DNA from: JABMRP01 sp964444795
GTDB taxonomy: Bacteria > Planctomycetota > Planctomycetia > Pirellulales > Thermoguttaceae
Direction of reading: 5' to 3'
Length of the DNA stretch: 64,000 nucleotides
Assembly (NCBI GenBank): GCA_964444795.1
Contig: CAYUIQ010000007.1
Location: 11,545-75,544, forward strand
Every line of letters starts with the position of its first letter. The stretch's first letter is position 1. The position numbers and the translations under genes are program-made. Under the pieces are notes generated by a model. That model had not been told where the DNA came from and did no database searches. It worked only from the letters and a program-made list of their open reading frames with translations. Below are positions 16,166 through 24,300 of the stretch, piece by piece.

Positions 16166-16907
16166 ATACCACCCACGGTCGGCCATCACACCCGACCTTG
16201 TCGACCGGCTGAGAGACCACAAGGCCGAACTGCTGGCGATTCTGCGGCCCGATGCTGCCGAGGTGGACACTTCTAAGGGCGTCGGGAACGTTCACTTCCG
16301 TTCCCAGAGGCACGACTGGGAGACGCCTCAAGACTTGTTCGACGAGTTGGATTCGGAGTTTCAATTCGACGTAGATGTGTGCGCCACTCCGCAGAACGCG
16401 AAGTGCGTCCGCTTCTTCACGCCGGAGGACAACGGGCTGGCATAGACGTGGGCAGGCACATGCTGGATGAACCCTCCCTACGGCCGAGAAATCAAGGACT
16501 GGATGAAGAAGGCATACGAATCGTCCCAGCAAGGGGCCACCGTGGTCTGCCTGGTGCCCGCGCGAACCGACACAAAATGGTGGCACGACCACGCGACCAG
16601 AGGCGAGATTCATTACCTGAAAGGTCGCCTGAAGTTCGGCGGATCGAAGAACTCCGCACCGTTTCCGAGCGTGGTTGTCGTCTTTTGGCCGCCCGGTCTA
16701 CCCGAGGTTGGCAAAGCATTGGCCAACTCGGTCCAGCCGGAGGATTGCATCGCCCCGCCCGACCCTTGCCCGGAATGTGGATCGCTGGAATTGTGGCAAA
16801 CCCTGGCCGGCAACTGGCGGTGTCTACGGTGCGACCCTCCAACTACGGCACACCGTCTGCTGGAGCAGGTGCAACGGATACGCCGACGACATGGGGTGTC
16901 ACGTTGA
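16092..16907 (+). pseudogene. Phage-type DNA N6-adenine methyltransferase with in-frame amber
   Basis: ATG 16092 follows GGGGGGAGA. Residues 1-55 (MSATRLLADLAGRGIRLEAHG ... LRDHKAELLAILR) resemble the TubC-type docking domain often found at the front of such genes. HDWETPQDLFDELDSEFQFDVDVCA then opens the phage Dam (PF05869-type) domain. TAG 16443-16445 interrupts the frame directly before TWAGTCWMNPPYGREI, the catalytic NPPY motif. The frame then continues unbroken (VVCLVPARTDTKWWHD, RLKFGGSKNSAPFPSVVVVFWPP) to 16907 and includes a CxxC zinc-like pair. CAG to TAG is the simplest explanation. Without suppression the product lacks its catalytic motif. Confidence 0.85.
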
Positions 16908-16987
16908 CCTACCCAATGCCAGCGATTCGGGCTCGCTACCATCTTCGGGGAACCCGAGACGTTTACCCCTACCCTCTGGAGGTTGAC

Positions 16988-17401
16988 ATGCTGGACGACT
17001 CACCCGTTACACTCCAAGACATCACCGCCGCGAGTGACGTGCCGGAGCGATTCACCCGTCTGGTCATTGGGCAACTGAAGAAGGCAAGATACGTCGAACC
17101 GACCGGGCAGCCGGACGATTGGCGATTGACTGAATTCGGAGCCAGCGTCTTCGAGACTTTCCGCGACATTGTCAAGCGATCCCAGGCTGACATGGCCGTT
17201 CCCGGAGTCCCCGGCAGAGACACTGGCGTAGCTTTCTCCAGGAGGCCGGTAGTTGACAAAGCGCCCTCTAACGTGCAGGATACCGATCATGTCAAAGACA
17301 ATCCCCTTCTCCGACCAGCTACGCCAAGCCCTCCGGGACAGCGGCAAGTCGATGTACCGGATCAGCATGGAGACCGGCCTGGACAAGGGCGTGCTGAGTA
17401 A
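16988..17401 (+). CDS. Small winged-helix-like protein of the integrated element
   Basis: ATG 16988 sits 6 bases after GGAGG. The first ~65 residues (MLDDSPVTLQDITAASDVPER ... LGVIGQLKKARYVEP-like, then WRLTEFGASVFETFR) look like a compact helix-turn-helix with a wing: an N-terminal helix, a recognition-type helix, and TGQPDDWRLTEFG as the wing. After about residue 80 composition becomes low-complexity and the frame runs 113 bases into the next gene, so the natural stop may have been lost by a frameshift. Possible regulator or excisionase of the element; no specific family recognised. Confidence 0.4.
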   Translation: MLDDSPVTLQDITAASDVPERFTRLVIGQLKKARYVEPTGQPDDWRLTEFGASVFETFRDIVKRSQADMAVPGVPGRDTGVAFSRRPVVDKAPSNVQDTDHVKDNPLLRPATPSPPGQRQVDVPDQHGDRPGQGRAE

Positions 17402-17513
17402 ATTCTTGCGTGGGCTGCGAGGCGTTTCACTCGATTCAGTAGACGTACTGTGCGAACACCTGGGGGTGGAACTGGCACCCGTGGCTACACCCTCGAAGCG
17501 GAAAGGGCGGTAA
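17289..17513 (+). CDS. XRE-family helix-turn-helix regulator
   Basis: 74 residues starting MSKTIPFSDQLRQALRDSGK at ATG 17289, with AGGA about 10 bases ahead. The HTH is clear: SMYRISMETGLDKGVLSKFL (residues ~22-41), then GVSLDSVDVLCEHLGVEL, the Cro/C1 five-helix pattern ending in a basic tail (SKRKGR). Its stop lies 6 bases before the integrase start, so the two are almost certainly co-transcribed; such small regulators commonly control integrase expression. No lesion seen. Confidence 0.8.
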   Translation: MSKTIPFSDQLRQALRDSGKSMYRISMETGLDKGVLSKFLRGLRGVSLDSVDVLCEHLGVELAPVATPSKRKGR

Positions 17514-17518
17514 CCGAT

Positions 17519-18859
17519 ATGGCATCCATCTCAAACGATCCCAACGGCCGGCGGCGGATTCAGTTCGTCGCCCCGGACAAGGCGAGGAAGTCAATCCGGC
17601 TAGGGAAGGTGTCCAAACGCGATGCCGAGTCCATCAAGTTCCGCGTCGAACAGTTGTTGGCCTCGAAGATCACGGGAAATGCGGTGGACAGCGATACAGC
17701 CCAATGGGTGGCCGCCCTGCCAACTCCTTTGGCCGCAAAACTGGCCAAGGCGGGATTGACTGCCCGGCCCGAGGACAAGGCAGAGGCGACGCTCGGGCCG
17801 TTTCTTACCGACTACGTGGATCGGCGAACGGACGTGAAGCCCGCGACAAAGGAAGTCTGGTCCCAGGTAACTCGCAACCTCCTGGAGCACTTCGGGGAAG
17901 ATCGTGACCTCGCCACCATCACCGAGGGCGATGCCGAGAACTTCAAGCTCTATCTGATTGGGGAGAAGCTGGCCTCCACCACGGTGCATAAGCGGCTGGG
18001 TTTCGCCCGGCAATTCCTCGGCATGGCGCGCAAGCACAGGCTGATCGACACCAACCCGTTTGCCGAAGTGAAATCGCAAGCGGCGATTCAGCCGGATCGG
18101 CAGCACTTCGTCGGCCGAGAGGAAATCGAACACCTGCTGACCGTCTGCAATCCGACCTGGCGGCTGATCGTGGGTTTGGCACGGTTCGGTGGGCTACACT
18201 GCCCGTCCGAGGTGCTCTCTCTGAAGTGGGAGGGCGTCAACTGGGCGACCGGCCGGATCGTGGTCGAGTCGCCAAAAACGGAGCATCACCCCGGCAAGGG
18301 CAGCCGAGTGATTCCTCTCTTCCCCGAACTACGACCGATCCTGGAGGAAGCCTTCGAGTTGGCCGACACTGGGGCGGAATACGTCGTCGGCGGGGGATAC
18401 CGGCAAGCCGCCCTCACGTCCAGCGGTTGGCGGAACTGCAATCTGCGGACCCAGTTCGAGCGGCTGGTGAAGCGGGCCGGCTTGTCACCTTGGCCGAGGT
18501 TGTTTCACGCCCTGAGGGCATCGAGAGAAACCGAATTGGCGCAGGACCATCCCCTTCACGTTGTCACGAGTTGGCTGGGCAACAGCCCTCGCATCGCCCT
18601 GAAGCATTATTTGCAGGTGACCGATGCCGACTTCGAGCGGGCTAGCCAGGGCGGCGCAGAAAGCGGCGCACGGGCGGCGCATTTTCAGGCGCAGCACGCG
18701 CACGCGGGGTCTCGCCAGAAAACGCAAGAAAGCGGCGCAACTCCTGGTGAGCGCGCCGCTTTTGCGACTTCGTGCGATACGCAACTTGTTGCTACGAAAG
18801 CACTTAACGGAGAGGACAGGATTCGAACCTGCGGAGGAGTTGCCCCCTCACGGATTTAG
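17519..18859 (+). CDS. Tyrosine recombinase/integrase, catalytic Arg I replaced
   Basis: 446 residues from ATG 17519 with AAGGGCGG 9 bases ahead. The N-terminal arm recurs in planctomycete integrases (SISNDPNGRRRIQFVAP). A SAM-like core-binding domain spans ~85-185 (LTDYVDRRTDVKPATKEVWSQ). The catalytic domain keeps Lys in SPKTEH, the HxxR box as HALRASRE, and the Tyr nucleophile in ALKHYLQV. The first catalytic Arg, normally in GGLRCPSE, reads as His here (GGLHCPSE, codon CAC near 18,197), expected to abolish or cripple strand cleavage. The C-terminal ~70 residues are Ala/Gly-rich, and the frame ends inside the tRNA-Ser gene on the opposite strand. Integrases in this position catalyse integration at the tRNA 3' end. 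Confidence 0.88.
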   Translation: MASISNDPNGRRRIQFVAPDKARKSIRLGKVSKRDAESIKFRVEQLLASKITGNAVDSDTAQWVAALPTPLAAKLAKAGLTARPEDKAEATLGPFLTDYVDRRTDVKPATKEVWSQVTRNLLEHFGEDRDLATITEGDAENFKLYLIGEKLASTTVHKRLGFARQFLGMARKHRLIDTNPFAEVKSQAAIQPDRQHFVGREEIEHLLTVCNPTWRLIVGLARFGGLHCPSEVLSLKWEGVNWATGRIVVESPKTEHHPGKGSRVIPLFPELRPILEEAFELADTGAEYVVGGGYRQAALTSSGWRNCNLRTQFERLVKRAGLSPWPRLFHALRASRETELAQDHPLHVVTSWLGNSPRIALKHYLQVTDADFERASQGGAESGARAAHFQAQHAHAGSRQKTQESGATPGERAAFATSCDTQLVATKALNGEDRIRTCGGVAPSRI

Positions 18860-18894
18860 CAAACCCGCGCTTTCGACCACTCAGCCACCTCTCC
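18809..18894 (-). tRNA. tRNA-Ser(GCU)
   Basis: 86-nucleotide gene with acceptor arms GGAGAGG/CCTCTCC, a long variable arm typical of class II serine tRNAs, anticodon loop TTGCTAA (anticodon GCU, reads AGC/AGU) and T-loop GGTTCGAATCC. CCA is not encoded. Its 3' half is the attachment site used by the adjacent element, and the integrase frame runs 51 bases into it. Confidence 0.95.
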
Positions 18895-19309
18895 TAAAGC
18901 ATGTTACTGTAACGATTTAGATCGACTTCTTTCGGCCGGATTGACTTTCGGTTTACCACCTTCCGCGTTCGCGGTACTGAAGTTCGGCACCTGCCCGATA
19001 GCAGCCAGTAGGTGCCGGGCGATACCTTTTCCCTTGTATCGGAGGTGACGCCACGGCTGTTAAGTCTATCCGGAAGAAGCGATCTGGTAAAGCGGCAAGC
19101 GCCCGCCCCTATACCGACGGTGCTTGGGTAGGAGGTCCAGGGCAAGACTCACGACTTCGGCCGGCGGGCTATCCTACTACCGAGAAGCTCGAAACGGGGA
19201 ACCATTTGACCCCGGCGTACGTCCAATACCGGGTGGTCCCCGCGCGGTGGTGGGCCGTTCTGATCGAAAAACCGTTCTTCAGATCCCTCAAACGGGTGGA
19301 GGCAGTGTG
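18895..19309. other. Intergenic region between tRNA-Ser and the VWA gene
   Basis: Immediately upstream of the tRNA (minus strand) is a perfect palindrome GTTACTGTAAC (18903-18913). The remainder has no gene I trust: open frames lack ribosome sites and families. Confidence 0.5.
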
Positions 19310-20488
19310 ATGTTCAACCAAGTGAGACGATGGTGGATTGCGGGCGCCGTGATGAGCGCAGTGATGGTTGGAACCCTAGCCCAGGCGGCCGAAGAGAAAA
19401 AGGCGGCAAAAGCCCAGCCCGAGGGCAAGCCGCGAGTGCAGATGGCCATTCTGCTGGATACCAGCAACAGCATGGACGGGCTGATCAACCAGGCCAAAAG
19501 CCAACTCTGGCAGGTGGTCAACGAATTCGCCACGACGAAGTTGGCCGGTCAAACGCCCGAGTTGCAAGTGGCTCTCTACGAGTACGGCAACGACAGCCTG
19601 AAGGCGTCCGAGGGTTACGTCCGTCAGGTCGTGCCGATGACCGACGATCTGGACAAGGTCTCCGAGTCGCTCTTCGCCCTGACCACCAACGGCGGCGAGG
19701 AATACTGCGGCAAGGTAATCCAAGTGGCCACACAGCAGTTGGACTGGACCACCGGTAAGCGTGACCTGCGCTGTATCTTCATCGCCGGCAACGAGGAGTT
19801 TACCCAGGGCAGCGTCGACTACGCCACAGCCTGTAAGGCCGCGGCGGCCAAGGGAATCACCGTCAGCACGATCCATTGTGGCGACCGCAACGAAGGAATC
19901 AGTGGCAAGTGGGAACACGGCGCCCAGTTGGCCGACGGTTCGTACCTCTGCATCAACCAGGACCATGCCACCGTGGCCGTCAACGCTCCGCAGGACAAGC
20001 GTCTGGCCGAACTGAGCGGCGAACTCAACAAGACCTACCTGGCTTACGGCAGCGACGAGAAGCGCAAGCAGTTTGCCGACCGGCAGAAGGCCCAGGACGC
20101 CAATGCGGCCAAACTGGCGGCCAGCGTCGCGGCGGCTCGCGCTGGGTTTAAGGCCTCGGGCTTCTACCGCAACGCCGGTTGGGACCTGATCGACGCAGTG
20201 GCCGAGGGCAAGGTCAAGCTCGAAGAGCTCAAGGCCGATCAACTCCCCGAGGCGATGCGGAAGATGACGCCCGACCAACAGAAGGCCCATCTCGCCAAGC
20301 TGACCGCCACCCGTGTGGAGATCAAGCTGCAGATCAAGGAGCTCAGCGGCCAGCGCGACAAGTACGTAGCCAAGGAGCACGCCCGAATGGCCGCCGAAGC
20401 TCCCGAGGAAGCCGCCGCCGCTGCCCAACCGTTTGCCGACGCCGTTCGCCAGGCCGTGCAAGGTCAAACCGGTCCTCCGCAGCCGTAG
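19310..20488 (+). CDS. Secreted von Willebrand factor A-domain protein
   Basis: 392 residues from ATG 19310 with GGAGG 8 bases ahead. A signal peptide (residues 1-26, VMSAVMVGTLAQA) is followed by a Lys-rich spacer and the VWA domain. MAILLDTSNSM supplies the DxSxS metal-ion-dependent adhesion site near residue 50, and FALTTNGGEEYCG and CIFIAGNEEFTQG provide the other MIDAS loops. The domain runs to about 220. The rest is helical and rich in Ala, Lys and Gln, with coiled-coil character (KAQDANAAKLAASVAAARAG). Likely periplasmic or surface-bound, binding a partner through Mg2+. No operon partner; a terminator follows at 20530. Confidence 0.82.
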   Translation: MFNQVRRWWIAGAVMSAVMVGTLAQAAEEKKAAKAQPEGKPRVQMAILLDTSNSMDGLINQAKSQLWQVVNEFATTKLAGQTPELQVALYEYGNDSLKASEGYVRQVVPMTDDLDKVSESLFALTTNGGEEYCGKVIQVATQQLDWTTGKRDLRCIFIAGNEEFTQGSVDYATACKAAAAKGITVSTIHCGDRNEGISGKWEHGAQLADGSYLCINQDHATVAVNAPQDKRLAELSGELNKTYLAYGSDEKRKQFADRQKAQDANAAKLAASVAAARAGFKASGFYRNAGWDLIDAVAEGKVKLEELKADQLPEAMRKMTPDQQKAHLAKLTATRVEIKLQIKELSGQRDKYVAKEHARMAAEAPEEAAAAAQPFADAVRQAVQGQTGPPQP

Positions 20489-20529
20489 AGACAGCCGGTC
20501 TCCTGTAACGTCTTCGCGGCAACCGAACA

Positions 20530-20573
20530 GGCCGATCGCCTCCTTCTTTCGGGCGGGGCGACCGGTCTTTCTT
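20530..20573 (+). terminator. Rho-independent terminator after the VWA gene
   Basis: Stem GGCCGATCGCC (20530-20540) with GGCGACCGGTC (20557-20567), one mismatch and one G-T pair, followed by TTTCTT. It lies 42 bases after the stop codon. Confidence 0.6.
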
Positions 20574-20620
20574 CGCGCGATGTGCCAATAGGGCCGCGTC
20601 TCTAAGTTGTTATGCCGTAA

Positions 20621-20704
20621 TCGTTTGACGCCCAGCCGAAGGCGCCGGCTCTTGTGATTGTGCAGCGATGAGAAAGCCGGCGCCTGCGGCTGGGCGTTAA
20701 ACGA
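20621..20704. repeat. Large inverted repeat with 30-base arms
   Basis: Left arm 20621-20650 and right arm 20675-20704 pair almost perfectly (core CGCCCAGCCG and GGCGCCGGCT on the left), leaving a 24-base loop. Lies between the VWA terminator and the sigma-factor gene. It has no T-run, so a transposed palindromic element or structured RNA is more likely than a terminator. Confidence 0.8.
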
Positions 20705-20781
20705 CAGAAGAAATTCCCGGTTTCTCTTCAACGAATCCCCGCCACAGCGCATAGTTACTATCGGGCGTGGGAGGGAAACCA

Positions 20782-21339
20782 ATGAACCGGGACGAGCGGT
20801 CCGACGAACGGCTGATGCGGGCGGTGGCCACAGGCCAGCGCGAAGCGCTGGATACGTTGCTGCGCCGCTACGCCAGTAGTCTGCTGACGTTCATCCACCG
20901 CATGGTCGCCGACCGCCACCGGGCCGAGGAGCTGTTTCAGGAGGTCTTTCTATCCGTCTGGACGAGTCGGTGTACGTACACATACCCCCGGCCTTTTCGA
21001 CCGTGGCTGTTCGCCATTGCCCTGAACCGGTGTCGGGCCGATTTTCGCAAGCCGATCCCGCTGCCCGTGGTGATTGACGATGACTGCCCTCAGCCGGTGG
21101 TGGCGACGGGTCCTTCGCCGGTGGAAACGGTCGTGGCGGTGGAGACGGCCTCGCTGGTCGCTACGGCCGTGGCCCGATTGGCGCCGACCCGGCGCACGGT
21201 GGTCGTGCTGCGGATCTGGAACGGTCTGTCGTATGCCGAGATCGGCAAGATCCTCCGGTGCAGCGAAGGCACGGCCCGATCGCACATGTTTCACGGTCTG
21301 GCCGCGCTGCGCAAATACCTCGAACCGCGATTGAAATGA
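20782..21339 (+). CDS. ECF-type RNA polymerase sigma factor
   Basis: 185 residues from ATG 20782 with GGGAGGG 7 bases ahead. Region 2 is seen as LDTLLRRYASSLLTFIHRMV and RAEELFQEVFLSVW (-10 recognition and core binding); region 4 as RRTVVVLRIWNGLSYAEIG followed by CSEGTARSHMFHGLAALR (-35 binding HTH). The linker is Val/Pro-rich. The stop TGA overlaps an ATG of the next frame (ATGA, 21336-21339), and the downstream protein starts with a zinc-finger anti-sigma-like segment, so the two probably form a sigma/anti-sigma pair. A 30-base-arm palindrome lies just upstream. Confidence 0.88.
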   Translation: MNRDERSDERLMRAVATGQREALDTLLRRYASSLLTFIHRMVADRHRAEELFQEVFLSVWTSRCTYTYPRPFRPWLFAIALNRCRADFRKPIPLPVVIDDDCPQPVVATGPSPVETVVAVETASLVATAVARLAPTRRTVVVLRIWNGLSYAEIGKILRCSEGTARSHMFHGLAALRKYLEPRLK

Positions 21340-21368
21340 ACGGGGCGCCTCGCCCTGGGAGTAGTCCG

Positions 21369-24300
21369 ATGCTGGGTCCCGACGAACACATGCTCGATTA
21401 CGTCGACGCCTATCTGCACGAAGCCCTCTCGACCGAAGACGCCCGGACGCTCGCGGAGCACTGCGACACGTGCCCGATCTGTAGCGTGGCCCTGGAAGAA
21501 GCACGTCACCGACGCGAGGCGATGGGAACGCTGCCGGCCGTCGAGGCCTCCGAGGAGTTGATCCGGACCACGCAACTGCGAATCAGTGAGTATCGCAACC
21601 CGTGGGTTATTCCGGCGTGGACGGGAGCCGGTGCGGCGGTGGTCGCGCTGGTCGTGTTGATTAGTCTGACGATTTACGCCGGAACGCTCCGCCCCACGCC
21701 GTACGATCTCAAGATCCTCGGTCAGAGCGAACTGCTGACCGGATCGGAAACGCCGTTGCGGGTGTTGCTGGTCGATCATCGCTCGGGCGATCCCGTGGAA
21801 GGCATCGCCGGCGATGTGGAACTCCTCGGCTCACCTGGCGACGACGTGATCCACCTGGCCTCGTTCACCACCGACCGCTGGGGCAGTGCCTCGCCGCGGC
21901 TGAAACTGCCCGAGTGGGAAGACGGCGAGTATCGGTTGCGCGTGTCGGCCCGGATCGACGGAGGGGAAGAGCGGCTAGAACATGCCATCCGGCTGCGGCG
22001 GTCCTGGCAGTTGATGCTCACTTCCGACAAGCCGGTCTATCGGCCGGGCGGGGTGATTCAGTTGCGGGGTCTGGCGCTGGCCCGACCCGATCGCAAACCG
22101 GTGGCCGGTCGCCCGCTCAGCTTCTCGGTGACCGACCCCAAGGGCAACGTGATTTTCCGCCGGAGCGACCCGACCAGCCCGTTCGGCATTGCCTCGGCCG
22201 AGTGTCCCCTGGCCGAGGAGATTCTCCACGGGATATATAAGATCCAGTGCAGCCTGGGCGATACCACCAGCACGATCTCGGTGGAGGTGAAGGAGTACGT
22301 GTTGCCTAAGTTTCGGATCGACGTCGAGTTGGACCGGCCCTTCTACCAGCCCGGCGAAGTCGTTCGCGGTAGCCTGCAGGTCGACTACTTCTTCGGCAAG
22401 CCGGTCGCCGGGGCCGACGTCGAGGTGGCTGTCGTCGAAGACGACGCCGAACCGCGATGTATCGAAGAAATGGCACTTCAGACCGGCGCCGACGGGTCGG
22501 GCGAGTTTGAGTACCGCGTGCGGGAATCGCTGATCGGACTTCCGCAAAACTCCGGCAACGCCCGGCTGAAATTCGTCGTCACGGTCCGCGACACGGCCAG
22601 CCAAAAACAAACCCGGAGCGTCGGCTGCCTGGTCACCGCCAACCCGTTACATGTCGAGGTGATTCCCGAGTCGGGTGACCTTGTGCGCGGTGAAGTCAAT
22701 AAGGTCTACTTCTTCACCAGCTTTGCCGACGGCCGTCCCGCTCCCACGCGGATCGCCGTGACCGGCGTGGATCACGAACTGGTAACCAACGCACTGGGTG
22801 TGGCCGTGCTGGAGATCACGCCGGAGACGGAAGAACTCGATTGGACGATCCGGGTGACCGACTCGGCGGGGCGAATCGGACGCCGCGAGGTGACGCTTCG
22901 TTGCGGCACGGTAACCGGCGATTTCCTCGTTCGCCCCGACAAGGCCGTCTACGACGCCGGACAAACGATGCAATTACTGGCCCTTGGTGGGGGCGTGGAG
23001 CCGGTCTTCATCGATCTGATCCAAGACGGGCAGACGATCCTCAGCGACATGGTCGACATGCACGATGGCCGCGGAGAATATGCCGTCGACCTGCCGCCGG
23101 AACGGTTCGGCACGCTCCAGCTTTGCGCTTATCGCTTCGCCGACGACGGTCTGCCGGTACGTAAGGTGCGGGTGATCCACGTTCGCCCGTCGCGGCAACT
23201 CAAGGTAATCGCGACGACCGACCGCCAGCAGTATCGCCCCGGCGATCGGGCAAGACTCGCATTCGCGGTGACCGACGCCGATGGCAATCCGGCACCCGGT
23301 GCGTTGAGCCTCTCGGCAGTCGACGAGGCGGTCTTCTCCGTGCTGCCACAAAGGCCGGGTGTCGAGGCGGCGTTCTTCGCCACCGAGCAGGAATTGCTCG
23401 AACCGGTTTACGCGATATACCCCTGGACGCCCGATCTTCACTCGTCGGCATCGACCGAAGATGAAGAACAACTCCATCGGGCGTTGCTGGCGCGGGCGGG
23501 ACGCGATTCGAGCGGAAGCAAGGAAAGGCTCAAGGCGTTCATCGACGAGTTCTGCGAGGGCGACGAGTCGATACTCCGTGTCTTGGAGCGTCCCGACTGG
23601 GAAGAAATGGCCCAATCGATGGACCTGCCGGAGGAACTCATTGCGATGCTGCAAGGGCAGGGGACTCCGCACACGCTCAACAGGACAAGTTTTGCCGCCA
23701 AGAAGTCGGAAACGGATGCTCGCAAACGCGTCATGGAATCCAGAGTGGCGGCAGCATGGAAGCTTCTTGGTGTTGTGCTGCTAATCGCCTTTCTGGCCGC
23801 TGTCGCGCGGAGTGCCCCGGCAGTTATTAGCATTGTGTTAGTTCTGTTTGTGGGGTTCATGTTGTTGTTGCCGGCCGTGCAAATGACGCGCGAAGCGGCC
23901 CGGCGAGCTTCGGCCACGAACAACCTCAAGCAGCTTCACATGGGATTTGAATGGGCCCGGAGCAAAGCGGAGCTTCCCGCCGATCAATACGGCGCCGAAC
24001 CTTCCCCCGTGCGTCTGCGCCAGTGGTTCCCCGAGACGCTGCTCTGGACGCCGGAGTTGATTACCGATGACCAGGGCCGTGCGACGCTGGAACTCGATTT
24101 GGCCGATTCGATCACCACCTGGCGACTCTCGGCCTCGGCGGTTACCAAAGGCGGTGCGTTGGGCGGCGGGCATTCGGAAATCCGCGTCTTCCAGCCGTTC
24201 TTCGTCGAGCCGGATCTGCCAGTCGCTTTGACTCGCGGCGACGAAGTGACCTTGAACGTGGCCGTCTACAACTATCTTGACCGTTCGCAAGAGGTCGAAC

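Larger units (their letters stand above)
14670..18894. mobile_element. Decayed integrative element at tRNA-Ser(GCU)
   Basis: A co-directional set of DUF3987 primase/helicase, adenine methyltransferase, small DNA-binding-like protein, XRE regulator and tyrosine integrase ends exactly at the 3' end of a tRNA gene, the standard arrangement for tRNA-targeting elements. Three members carry lesions: a missing 5' end, an amber codon, and a catalytic Arg to His change. The left boundary is estimated from where DUF3987 homology begins. I could not find a second copy of the tRNA 3' end at that side, so the left attachment site appears deleted. Confidence 0.7.

Noticed and set aside
16443..16445. Programmed stop-codon readthrough or recoding of TAG
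   Set aside because: TAG is used as an ordinary stop elsewhere in the window (for example after the OmpA lipoprotein gene and cas2), and the element carrying this TAG shows other lesions, so plain decay is simpler.
16379..16987. Plus-strand frame in the third phase upstream of the small winged-helix gene
   Set aside because: Overlaps the methyltransferase pseudogene, whose own frame is well supported across the stop; only the part from 16988 has its own ribosome site.
19376..20782. 468-codon minus-strand frame
   Set aside because: Antisense to the VWA-domain gene, which has a signal peptide, MIDAS and ribosome site.
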